Assembly (NCBI GenBank): GCA_036389955.1
Contig: DASVVJ010000437.1
Span: forward strand, 1 to 15,880
Direction: 5' to 3'
Source: DATHBR01 sp036389955
GTDB lineage: Bacteria; Myxococcota; Myxococcia; Myxococcales; Myxococcaceae
DNA: 15,880 nt
Below are positions 1 through 6,822 of this stretch, one piece after another. Each line of letters begins with the position of its first letter. The stretch's first letter is position 1. Position numbers and translations under genes: made by a program. A model generated the notes under the pieces. It saw only the letters and a program-made list of their open reading frames with translations, searched no databases and was not told the DNA's origin.

Positions 1-308
1 CCGAACACATCGCCGAGAGCTACACCGAGCGCGGCACGAGCGAGCGAGAGGCCAAGCGCCGGGCCTGGGCCACCGTCAACGCGGAGTCCCATGGCGGGGA
101 GAAACCCGGCGGCTCGGGGTACGGACAGCCCGAGACCCACCAGGCGTCACGCCGCGGAGGACAGCGCAGCCAGGCCTCACGGACAACGGCTCAGCGCTCA
201 CGTGCGGCGAAGAAGGCAGCAGCCACCCGTCAGCGCAAGTCGGTGAAGCGCAGCGTGGCGGCAAAACGGGCAGCGACGTCTCGCAAGCGCAAGACGAGCA
301 AGCGCTAG
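1..308 (+). CDS. Small basic protein, C-terminal part (often annotated 'plasmid stabilization protein')
   Basis: The frame is open from the left edge and closes at TAG 306-308; the start codon lies outside the window. About 101 residues are visible. The first 40 (EHIAESYTERGTSEREAKRR, then AWATVN and a Gly-rich stretch) match a small family widely annotated in proteobacteria as plasmid stabilization protein, whose function I do not know to be established. The remaining ~60 residues are an Ala/Lys/Arg/Ser-rich tail resembling histone H1 or other nucleic-acid-binding tails, and are longer than I expect for the family core. Two further small basic proteins follow on the same strand, which suggests a common operon. 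A nucleic-acid-binding role is inferred from composition only. The frame call is strong because the G/C third-position bias and the family match agree; the family name should not be read as proof of plasmid maintenance. Confidence 0.75.
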   Translation, partial: EHIAESYTERGTSEREAKRRAWATVNAESHGGEKPGGSGYGQPETHQASRRGGQRSQASRTTAQRSRAAKKAAATRQRKSVKRSVAAKRAATSRKRKTSKR

Positions 309-347
309 CCCCATCCATCCACCCGGAGCACCGATCAGGAGCCCATC

Positions 348-533
348 ATGGCAGCCAGGAAGCGTGAACTCATCGAGCCGACCCGTGGTGACAAGCGGTA
401 CGTGCGCCGCGACTCGAAGGGCCGGTTCAAGGAAGTCGACGACGTGAGCCGCTCGCTCTCGCAGGACAAGAAGCGCAAGGCCAAGAAGTCGGCGCCCAAG
501 GGCCAGGGCGACCGCGGCGACCGGAAGCGGTAA
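348..533 (+). CDS. Small conserved basic protein, function unknown
   Basis: A 61-residue protein, rich in Lys, Arg and Asp, with no membrane segment or signal peptide. The pattern KRELIEPTRGDKRYVRRD followed by GRF and SLSQD looks like a short conserved family found in many soil and plant-associated bacteria, usually as an unnamed hypothetical protein. An AGGAG ribosome binding site at about 337-341 sits a suitable distance before ATG 348, which fixes the start. It lies 39 bases after the preceding basic protein and 6 bases before the next, so the three are probably co-transcribed. The C-terminus is a Lys/Arg/Gly-rich, probably disordered tail. I cannot assign a biochemical role; binding to nucleic acid is a guess from charge. 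Confidence 0.8.
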   Translation: MAARKRELIEPTRGDKRYVRRDSKGRFKEVDDVSRSLSQDKKRKAKKSAPKGQGDRGDRKR

Positions 534-539
534 CGGGCC

Positions 540-764
540 ATGGCAACGGCACGCAAGCGCACGGCGAAGCGCAAGAACAGCCTCGTGGCGAACATCAATC
601 GCCGCAAGCGCGCGGGAACCTCGCGCTCGAAGCGCCGTTCCACGGTCTCGAAGAAGGCCTACGGCGACATGCGGCGAGGCTGGCCCAAGTCAGCCCGCCG
701 CAAGAAGGCCACCGGCTCGCGGGCGAGGAAGAGTGCCTCGGCCCGCTCCACCCGGCGGAGCTGA
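540..764 (+). CDS. Small Lys/Arg/Ser-rich protein, function unknown
   Basis: A 74-residue, extremely basic protein. Its central segment (VANINRRKRAGTSRSKRRST, then VSKKAY and GWPKS) matches a small conserved family in which a 'N-x-N-x-R-K-x-A-G-T-S-R-S-K' core is followed by 'TVS-x-x-AY-x-x-M-x-x-GW'. I know this as a recurring hypothetical protein without an established function. The start ATG is only 6 bases after the stop of the previous gene, and GGAAG at the end of that gene can serve as the ribosome binding site, so translational coupling is likely. The tail after about residue 50 is Arg/Ala/Ser/Lys only. The gene ends 15 bases before the stop of the convergent NUDIX-MBL gene, with no clear terminator between them. 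Confidence 0.8.
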   Translation: MATARKRTAKRKNSLVANINRRKRAGTSRSKRRSTVSKKAYGDMRRGWPKSARRKKATGSRARKSASARSTRRS

Positions 765-779
765 ACAGGGCCGCTCGCC

Positions 780-2294
780 TCAGGCGGGGACGTAGCGGTC
801 CTGCTCCACCCGGACGCGGCCCTCCGCCACCAGCTTCTCCAGCGTGGCCAGTGCACTGCGCTGGGCAATCGGGTGGAGAAAGGCGGGGGTGTCCGCGTAG
901 GCCGTCTCCACCACCTGCTCCAGCGTCGCGCCCGAGGAGGACAGCGCCTCCAGGATGCGCGCCTGCCGGGCCTCGCGGTGGGCGATGTATTCCGACAGCT
1001 TGCCAGTCCCATCCGGCAGCGCCCCGCCGTGCGCGGGGTAGAGCGTGGTGACGGGCAGGTCCCTCAGCCGCGCGAGCTGCGCCAGGTAGTCGCGCATGTT
1101 GCCCTCGGGCGGGTCAATAACGATGGTGCCCACGCCCGCCACCATGTCGCCCACCACCGCTGCGTGGCTGAGCTCGTCCACCAGGCAGAGGTGGCCCTGG
1201 GCATGCCCCGGCGTGTGCAGCACGCGCCAGCGCTGAACGGGCTGGCCCGCCAGCTCCAGCACCTCTCCGTCCTTCAGCAGCCGCTCGGCGGGCACATCGA
1301 GCCGGTCCGCCGTGCTCGCATGGCACCACAGGGGAATGCCCAGCCGCTCCTTCACCGCCTTCGCCCCGCCGATGTGGTCACCATGGTGGTGGGTGAGGAC
1401 GACGGCCACCGGGCGCTGCCCACGCTCCGCCAGGAGAGACAGGTGGTCGAACAGCTTCTCGCACTCGCCCTCATCCCCCGCGCCGGGATCCACGATGAGC
1501 AGCTCGCCATTGCCCAGCACGTACGTGTTGGTGTGGGTGGCGGGCGGCAGCGTGGGGGTCTCCAGCGGCACCAGCTTCACGCCCTGCTGGAACTCGATGA
1601 TCTTCGCGATGAAGTCCGGGCAGTGCGGCGGCGTGGCCAGGCGCTCCACCACCCGCTCGGGCGTGTCGAACGCCGCCAGCACCTGCAGCGCATGCAAGTT
1701 GGGCGGATGCATCAGCGCCGTGCCCTGCTCCCAGCGCTTCAGCGCCTCCGCAGGCACCACCCAGTCCGCCTCGGAGAGCTCTCCCGGCCACAGCTCCGCC
1801 TGGGCGTGAGGTGGCACCTCCACCAGGAAGAGCCACGCGTCGAAGCGCACCGGCATATAGGACGGGGTGATCCAGCGTCCCGCAGGCTGGAAGTCCTCCG
1901 CCCTCAAGGTCAGCCCTGCTTCGGCCAGCAGCCGCTGCCACGGGAGTTCCCCCGCGAGCAGCGCCCGGCGCAGCGCTCTCACCCGCTCGAGCCCCAGCGC
2001 CTCGGCGCCCTCGGCCACCAGCACCCCGGCCTCCTCGAACAGCTCTCGCGCGGCGGCCACGCGCAGCGCCGCCTCCTCTCCCGCCGCCCCGCGCACCGGC
2101 ACCTGCGCATCCGCCTTGTCCACCTTCCCGCCCGGAAACGCGTAGAAGCCCCCCGCGAACGCGAGCGCCTTCTCCCGCTTCACCCAGAACACCTCCACGC
2201 CCGTGCCCACCCGCCGGTACAGCACCACCACCGCCGCGGGCCGAGGCGGGGCCGGTGGCGGCGCGGGAGGCATCCCCGGCATCGCTTCGCTCAT
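780..2294 (-). CDS. NUDIX hydrolase-metallo-beta-lactamase fusion protein
   Basis: A 504-residue two-domain protein, probably cytoplasmic. Residues about 18-215 form a NUDIX domain close to the NUDT7/NUDT19 (CoA/acyl-CoA diphosphatase-like) branch: FPGGKV at 53-58, the NUDIX helix RELFEEAG at 83-90, and a C-terminal 'HPPNLHALQVLA' segment near 196-208. Residues about 240-430 are a metallo-beta-lactamase fold with the metal motif HHHGDH at 302-307, TPGH at 361-364, GD at 382-383 and AHGG at 421-424. The last ~65 residues look like the winged helix of the LACTB2/glyoxalase II-like branch. NUDIX enzymes split nucleoside diphosphate-linked substrates; LACTB2-like proteins are hydrolases, some acting on RNA. 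The substrate here is unknown. GGGAGGG stands just before the start, and the ATG overlaps the stop of the upstream HD gene by 4 bases (ATGA), so the two are translationally coupled. Confidence 0.9.
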   Translation of the reverse strand: MSEAMPGMPPAPPPAPPRPAAVVVLYRRVGTGVEVFWVKREKALAFAGGFYAFPGGKVDKADAQVPVRGAAGEEAALRVAAARELFEEAGVLVAEGAEALGLERVRALRRALLAGELPWQRLLAEAGLTLRAEDFQPAGRWITPSYMPVRFDAWLFLVEVPPHAQAELWPGELSEADWVVPAEALKRWEQGTALMHPPNLHALQVLAAFDTPERVVERLATPPHCPDFIAKIIEFQQGVKLVPLETPTLPPATHTNTYVLGNGELLIVDPGAGDEGECEKLFDHLSLLAERGQRPVAVVLTHHHGDHIGGAKAVKERLGIPLWCHASTADRLDVPAERLLKDGEVLELAGQPVQRWRVLHTPGHAQGHLCLVDELSHAAVVGDMVAGVGTIVIDPPEGNMRDYLAQLARLRDLPVTTLYPAHGGALPDGTGKLSEYIAHREARQARILEALSSSGATLEQVVETAYADTPAFLHPIAQRSALATLEKLVAEGRVRVEQDRYVPA

Positions 2295-3583
2295 GACTGC
2301 CCTCCCGGACCCAGCAGCTTCGCCATCGAGGTGCGCGCCGCTTCGATCTGATCCGGCCGCACGTACACCCGCGTCAGCCGCACCGCGCCGCTGTAGCGCT
2401 GGTACAGCGGCGTGTAGCGAGCCACCTCGGTGAGCCGCCCGGTGGACACATCCAGGATGTAGAGGCTCGGCCCGCTCTCGTCCTCGTTGACGTACTTCGA
2501 GAGCACGCCTTGCGACTGGACGACGTAGTGCTCGAACTGCCCAGCCACCAGCGCGCTGCGCAGCACGTCCAGGTCATACCCCTCGTCGCGCTCGGTGAAC
2601 TGGGCCAGCAGCTTGAAGCCCCGCCGCTGGGAAATCCGCTGGGCCCACCGGTTCTTCGAGCGGCGCAGCGTGTACCAGAGCGCCGCGTCATCACAGAGCA
2701 GGAACGCCTCGGGATCCCCCGGAATCTCGAACTCGCCGGGCGACTCCTCGTAGTAGCGCCGCAGCATGTGATCGAAGTTCACCGAGGTGTGGTGGTAATA
2801 CACCGAGACGAACATGTGGTAGCGGCTGAGAAGGAAGTCCTCGAAGGCGAACGCCGCCGCCCGGCTCAGCGCCAGGTACGCCCGCCCATCCTTCACCGCC
2901 GGGTTCAGGTTGGAGACGATCCACTCGAAGTCGTACCGGCCATAGTTGACGCCCGTATAGAAGGAGTCGCGCAGCAGGTAGTCCATCCGGTCCGCGTCCA
3001 GCTCCCCGGAGACGATGGCCCGCAGCAGCGGCGCCCAGTCCACCCCCTGGTGCGTGAAGCCCGGATCCTTCGGAGGCTTGGCGCCGGTGATGAGCGCCAC
3101 CGCCGCGTCCGCCCGGATTCCTAAGGGCCCAAAGTATTTCTCGATGAGCGGCGTCAGCGAGCTGTCGAGCAGAATCTTCGCGGTGAAGTCCTCGTGAGTG
3201 GCCTGGAGCCCCTCCGCCGTCGAGTCCAACCACTCCGGCAGCTTCAGCGCCGCGCGCGGCGGAGCAATCCGCTCGGAGGCATGCGACAGGGGCATGTGCC
3301 CCAGGTCGTGGCACAGCACCGCCAGCCGCACCGCCGAGCAGAAGCGGGCTTGCACCTCCTCGGGCAGCGTCGAGCGCGAGGCCACCGCGCCGAACAGCCG
3401 CGAGGCCACGTGCATGGCGCCCAGCGAGTGGGCATGGCGCGTATGGGTGGCGCCCGGAAAGGCCAGGTCCCCGAAGCCCAATTGCCGCACATGCCGCAGC
3501 CGTTGGTAGTGCGGGCTGTCAATGATGGCCTTCTCCGGGTCGCTTACAGCGATGGTGCCGTGGATGGGATCGCGAATCCGCAT
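2291..3583 (-). CDS. HD-domain phosphohydrolase (SAMHD1/COG1078-like)
   Basis: A 430-residue cytoplasmic protein beginning MRIRDPIHGTI, the typical start of the COG1078 HD superfamily that includes bacterial dNTP triphosphohydrolase-like enzymes and SAMHD1. The metal-binding set is complete: H52 in RHAHSLG, the HD pair at 92-93 in CHDLGHMPLSH, and D198 in DADRMDYLLRD, which corresponds to the SAMHD1 'DVDKWDY' motif. The family hydrolyses phosphate esters, often deoxynucleoside triphosphates; the exact substrate cannot be read from the sequence. Length fits the family. The start ATG at 3583 is preceded by a purine-rich AAAGGGA. It is the first gene of a minus-strand pair and overlaps the downstream NUDIX-MBL gene by ATGA, which suggests joint dosage and perhaps a shared nucleotide-housecleaning role (inference). 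It is divergent from the ATP-grasp gene across a 104-base gap. Confidence 0.9.
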   Translation of the reverse strand: MRIRDPIHGTIAVSDPEKAIIDSPHYQRLRHVRQLGFGDLAFPGATHTRHAHSLGAMHVASRLFGAVASRSTLPEEVQARFCSAVRLAVLCHDLGHMPLSHASERIAPPRAALKLPEWLDSTAEGLQATHEDFTAKILLDSSLTPLIEKYFGPLGIRADAAVALITGAKPPKDPGFTHQGVDWAPLLRAIVSGELDADRMDYLLRDSFYTGVNYGRYDFEWIVSNLNPAVKDGRAYLALSRAAAFAFEDFLLSRYHMFVSVYYHHTSVNFDHMLRRYYEESPGEFEIPGDPEAFLLCDDAALWYTLRRSKNRWAQRISQRRGFKLLAQFTERDEGYDLDVLRSALVAGQFEHYVVQSQGVLSKYVNEDESGPSLYILDVSTGRLTEVARYTPLYQRYSGAVRLTRVYVRPDQIEAARTSMAKLLGPGGQS

Positions 3584-3687
3584 GGTTCCCTTTCCATACT
3601 CCTGGATACCCCTGGGCGAGCAGCCAATCGAACCCCCTTGGACACTGGGATCGTCTCGGGGGACGTGCTAACCCTTCGCCCATTCGA

Positions 3688-4812
3688 ATGCACATCGTCA
3701 TCCTGCACAACCGCGACCACGACCTCCTCGAAGACGATCCAGGGAAGGAGGCCCGCGAGGATGTGATGCGCGTGGCCGCCTCCCTGTCCGAGGCCCTCAC
3801 CCGGGGCGAGACGCACGCCGAGCCGCTCGCCATCGAGGGCGAGAGCCTGGATTTCGTGGAAGTGCTGCGCCGGATGCAGCCCGACCTGGTCATCAACCTC
3901 TGTGAGTCCCTGGCCGCAGACAGCCGGGGCGAGATGGTGGTCCCCTGCCTGCTGGACATGCTGGGTCTGCCCTACACGGGCTCGCCCGCCCTCTCGCTGG
4001 GCCTGGCGCTGCATAAGCCCAAGGCCAAGCAGTTGCTGCGCTCCAAGGGCGTCTCCACCCCGCCCTTCGCCGTGGTGGAGCGGCTCGAGGACGTGATGGC
4101 GGTGGACCTGCCCTACCCCCTCATCGTCAAGCCCAGCCGCGAGGACGCCAGTGTGGGCGTGGACTTCGACTCGGTGGTGCATGACCGGGCGGGCCTCGCC
4201 CGCGCCTGCGAGGCCGTGCTGCGCACCTTCCAGCAGCCCGCCCTGGTGGAGCAGTTCATCGCCGGCCGCGAAATCTACGTGCCGCTCTTGGGCAACGCAC
4301 CGCGCCAGGCCCTGCCGCTCACGGAGATTCGCTTCGGCCAGGCGTTCGAGAACCGGCCCAACATCGTCTCGTACAAGGCCAAGTGGGAGGCCGAGTCCCC
4401 CGAGTGCAAAGACAGCACCTCCACCCTGTGCCACCTGGAGGACTCCGCCCTGGAGGCCCGGCTGGTGCGAACGGCGATGGATGCGTTCGCGGCGCTGGAC
4501 TGTATGGACTATGGACGCGTAGACCTGCGGGTCTCACCCGAGGGCGTGCCCTACGTCATCGACATCAACCCCAACTGCGATCTCCACCCGGGTGCCGGGT
4601 TCGCCAAGGCCGCCGCCGCGGCCGGCATGGACTACCCCACCCTGGCTGCCCGCCTGGTAGAGATCGCCCTCGAAAGAACTTATGGAAATCCGTCCCATCG
4701 AAAAAAAGGACCGGGAGCCGCTCGCCGCACTGATTCGCCGAATCGAAACGTTCTCTCCGGAAGAGGTGGAGTGCGCAATCGAGCTGGTGGATCTCGCGCT
4801 CACGCCGAATAA
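3688..4812 (+). CDS. ATP-grasp ligase, D-alanine-D-alanine ligase-like
   Basis: A 374-residue ORF whose first ~330 residues form an ATP-grasp enzyme of the D-Ala-D-Ala ligase type, joining a carboxylate to an amine through an acyl phosphate. Visible motifs: LVINLCES at 67-74, the ATP-binding IVKPSREDASVGV at 146-158, VEQFIAGRE at 187-195, YKAKW at 229-233, and the Mg-binding residues in RVDLR (277-281) and DINPN (292-296, Asp where many relatives have Glu). True Ddl activity is not implied; peptide or amino-acid ligases share these motifs. The last ~43 residues (from Y332) are read in another frame through the first 131 bases of the GNAT gene. That stretch has poor third-position G/C in this frame and looks like run-on after loss of the original stop. 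No clear ribosome binding site precedes ATG 3688, but the conserved N-terminus (MHIVILHNRD) supports it. Confidence 0.85.
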   Translation: MHIVILHNRDHDLLEDDPGKEAREDVMRVAASLSEALTRGETHAEPLAIEGESLDFVEVLRRMQPDLVINLCESLAADSRGEMVVPCLLDMLGLPYTGSPALSLGLALHKPKAKQLLRSKGVSTPPFAVVERLEDVMAVDLPYPLIVKPSREDASVGVDFDSVVHDRAGLARACEAVLRTFQQPALVEQFIAGREIYVPLLGNAPRQALPLTEIRFGQAFENRPNIVSYKAKWEAESPECKDSTSTLCHLEDSALEARLVRTAMDAFAALDCMDYGRVDLRVSPEGVPYVIDINPNCDLHPGAGFAKAAAAAGMDYPTLAARLVEIALERTYGNPSHRKKGPGAARRTDSPNRNVLSGRGGVRNRAGGSRAHAE

Positions 4813-5149
4813 CAGGGACTACACCATCCTGGTCGCTGACCGGGACGGGCCCCTCGTCGGCTACATCTGCTACGGCCCCACGCCGATGACCGAGGGCACG
4901 TACGACCTGTACTGGATCGCCTCGGACCCCACCGTGCGCGGCCAGGGCATTGGCGCCTCGCTGATTGCCGGCATGGAGGGAGACCTCCGGCGCCGCAACG
5001 CCCGCGCTATCCGCGTGGAGACGAGCGCCACCGAGGCCTACGGCCCCACCCGCGGCTTCTACGCCTCGATGAAGTACACCGAGGAGGCGCGGTTCCGGGA
5101 TTTCTACAAGGTCGGGGATGACCTCATCATCCTGGCCAAGCGGCTCTAA
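4682..5149 (+). CDS. GNAT family N-acetyltransferase
   Basis: A 155-residue single-domain GNAT acetyltransferase, which transfers an acetyl group from acetyl-CoA to an amine. It starts MEIRPIEKKDREPLAALI, a typical GNAT strand 1/helix 1, and carries the acetyl-CoA pyrophosphate-binding loop VRGQGIGASLI around residues 85-95 (RGQGIG at 86-91). GFYASMKYTEEARFRDFY near 125-142 is the usual late motif. The substrate is not predictable. The start ATG lies inside the end of the ATP-grasp ORF (131-base overlap, +1 frame relative to it); GAAAG a few bases upstream can serve as the ribosome binding site. Third codon positions in the overlapped part are less G/C-rich than in the rest of the gene. The close pairing with the ligase suggests that both act on the same amino-acid or peptide substrate (inference). 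Confidence 0.88.
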   Translation: MEIRPIEKKDREPLAALIRRIETFSPEEVECAIELVDLALTPNNRDYTILVADRDGPLVGYICYGPTPMTEGTYDLYWIASDPTVRGQGIGASLIAGMEGDLRRRNARAIRVETSATEAYGPTRGFYASMKYTEEARFRDFYKVGDDLIILAKRL

Positions 5150-5190
5150 TCCGCGAACAAAACGCCGCCGCATCCGTTAAGAGGGGGGAG

Positions 5191-6702
5191 ATGACTCGCA
5201 CCCGTCCCCTGCTCCCCCTGCTGAGCCTGGCCGCCACGCTGCTGTGCGTCACCCCGGCGCTGGCCCAGGCTCCCGCCGCCTCCTCCAAACCGGCCGCCGC
5301 CAAACCCGCCGCCGTCTCCGACGTGCTCAAGGTCAAGCGCCCCAAGGGAGGCGAGTGGCTGGGGCTGTACCTGATGGACAAGAAGGTGGGCTACTTCTTC
5401 ACCGACCTGTCCCTGGTGCCCGGCAAGCCGGACCAGGTGCGCAGCATCAACGAGCTCGTCTTCAAGGCCACCGTGGGCACCCGGCCGTCGGAGCGGGTGC
5501 ACCGCGAGGAGCGCATCTACGAGGCGAAGCCCGGGGGCCGGCTGCTGTCCTTCGTGGTGGAGCAGCGCGGCGACGGCGGCAACCAGCGCCTGGAGGGCCT
5601 GAGCACGCCCCAGGGGCTGCACGTGGTGAGCAAGCGCCCGGGGCAGCCCGAGGAGGCGCGCACCTTGCCGGCCAGCAAGGAAGTGGTGGAGGACGCGGAC
5701 CAGGCCCGGGTGGCGCTCTACCGCAAGGCCAAGGTGGAGGGCACCATCACCGATGGCACGGACCTGGAGAGCTACAAGGTCACCACCACGGTGAGCGCGC
5801 CCGAGGAGCGCATGGTGCGCGGGGTGAAGGTGCGGCTGGGCAAGGCGGAGACCATTTCCGAGAAGGAGAAGGTGCCGGTGGTGGCCTACGTCACCGACCA
5901 GGGCGAGATGGTGGAGGTGGACTTCGGGCAGACGATGAAGGCGCGCGCGGAGTCGGAGGCGGTGGCCAAGCGGCTGGACGTGGTGGAGGTGTTCGGGCTC
6001 ACGCGCATCGTGCTGCCCCGGCCGCTGCCTGACGAGGCGCGGGCCGTGCCGGGCCGGGCGGTGCTGGTGATGACGGGGCTGCCGGAGAAGTTCCAGAAGC
6101 AGAGCGCCCGGCAGAAGTACGTGCCGCTGGCCAACGGGCAGGTGGAGGTGACGCTGACGGCGGACTTCCCCAAGGTGTCGAACCTCAAGTCCCTGCCGCT
6201 GGCGGACCCCGACGGCGGGGCCAACCTCAAGTCGACCATCATCGTCGAGAGCGACAACGCGGAGATCCGCGCGCTGTCCAAGAAGCTGGTGGGCAACGAG
6301 AAGAGCGCGCACGCGGCGGCCCGGAAGATCAACGAGTGGGTGGCCAAGAACCTGGTGAAGGACTACGGGGCGAGCGCGGACCGGGCCACGGACGTGCTGC
6401 GGCAGATGCGAGGCGACTGCACCGAGCACTCGCTGCTGGCGGTGGCGCTGCTGCGCGCGGCGGGCATCCCCGCCAAGCGGGTGGACGGCGTCGTCTACAT
6501 GATGAACGAGGACAAGGTGCCGGCCTTCTACTGGCACGAGTGGGTCGAGGCCTACGTGGGCGAGTGGACCCAGATGGACCCGACCTTCAACCAGACGGTG
6601 GCGGACGCCACGCACTTCGCGGTGGGCGAAGAGGGCAACGCGGAGATCACCCCGCTCATCGGCCAGCTCAAGGTGGTGGAGGTGAAGGACAAGCCGCGCT
6701 AA
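5191..6702 (+). CDS. Exported transglutaminase-like domain protein
   Basis: A 503-residue protein with a clear signal peptide: Arg residues, a Leu/Ala-rich core to about residue 22, and an ALAQA cleavage region near 22-26. Ala/Pro/Lys-rich linker sequence follows to about residue 45. The C-terminal third is a transglutaminase-like (Transglut_core) domain with a Cys-His-Asp triad: C410 in RGDCTEHS, H449 in YWHEW and D463 in QMDPTFNQ. Residues 50-350 form a mostly beta N-terminal region I cannot assign. Bacterial members are usually proteases or peptide-modifying enzymes of the envelope rather than cross-linkers. A strong GAGGGGGGAG lies directly before ATG 5191. The gap to the GNAT stop is 41 bases without a terminator, so co-transcription with the ligase and GNAT genes is possible. 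The gene ends next to a REP-like inverted pair. Confidence 0.88.
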   Translation: MTRTRPLLPLLSLAATLLCVTPALAQAPAASSKPAAAKPAAVSDVLKVKRPKGGEWLGLYLMDKKVGYFFTDLSLVPGKPDQVRSINELVFKATVGTRPSERVHREERIYEAKPGGRLLSFVVEQRGDGGNQRLEGLSTPQGLHVVSKRPGQPEEARTLPASKEVVEDADQARVALYRKAKVEGTITDGTDLESYKVTTTVSAPEERMVRGVKVRLGKAETISEKEKVPVVAYVTDQGEMVEVDFGQTMKARAESEAVAKRLDVVEVFGLTRIVLPRPLPDEARAVPGRAVLVMTGLPEKFQKQSARQKYVPLANGQVEVTLTADFPKVSNLKSLPLADPDGGANLKSTIIVESDNAEIRALSKKLVGNEKSAHAAARKINEWVAKNLVKDYGASADRATDVLRQMRGDCTEHSLLAVALLRAAGIPAKRVDGVVYMMNEDKVPAFYWHEWVEAYVGEWTQMDPTFNQTVADATHFAVGEEGNAEITPLIGQLKVVEVKDKPR

Positions 6703-6704
6703 TT

Positions 6705-6821
6705 CCCCTCTCCCCCCGGGAGAGGGACGGGGTGAGGGTACTGGGCCCTCCCCTGAGTCAGCACGGGGAAACGGTGGCAGCGCCGAACCCTCACCCCAAC
6801 CCTCTCCCGAAGGGAGAGGGG
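6705..6821. repeat. Pair of inverted REP-like palindromes between convergent genes
   Basis: Element A (6705-6738) and element B (6788-6821) are reverse complements at 30 of 34 positions and are separated by 49 bases. Each contains its own hairpin: ccctctccc/gggagaggg with arms at 6706-6714 and 6718-6726 in A, and at 6800-6808 and 6812-6820 in B. Each also carries a ggggtgaggg/ccctcacccc flank. This is the look of dispersed REP/BIME-type extragenic palindromes, of which very similar C-T-rich versions occur in many high-GC proteobacteria. It begins 3 bases after the transglutaminase gene and ends 2 bases before the stop of the convergent DUF4241-like gene. Confidence 0.85.
6705..6821. terminator. 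Possible bidirectional transcription terminator
   Basis: The two GC-rich hairpins and the larger inverted pair lie exactly between the 3' ends of two convergent genes, where RNA from either side could fold into strong stems. There is no T-tract after the stems, so this would not be a classical intrinsic terminator. Stabilisation of mRNA 3' ends or blocking of read-through is inferred from position and structure. Confidence 0.4.
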
Positions 6822-6822
6822 G

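Noticed and set aside
873..2351. 492-codon plus-strand frame opposite the NUDIX-MBL gene
   Set aside because: Antisense shadow; the minus strand has complete catalytic motifs and a ribosome binding site.
3584..3687. Search for divergent promoters between the HD and ATP-grasp genes
   Set aside because: TTGGAC near 3638 and TAACCC downstream are about 23 bases apart; no pair with acceptable spacing was found on either strand.
5146..6615. 489-codon minus-strand frame opposite the transglutaminase gene
   Set aside because: His/Leu/Arg/Gly-rich translation typical of a shadow frame; no recognisable domain, and the plus strand has a signal peptide and catalytic triad.
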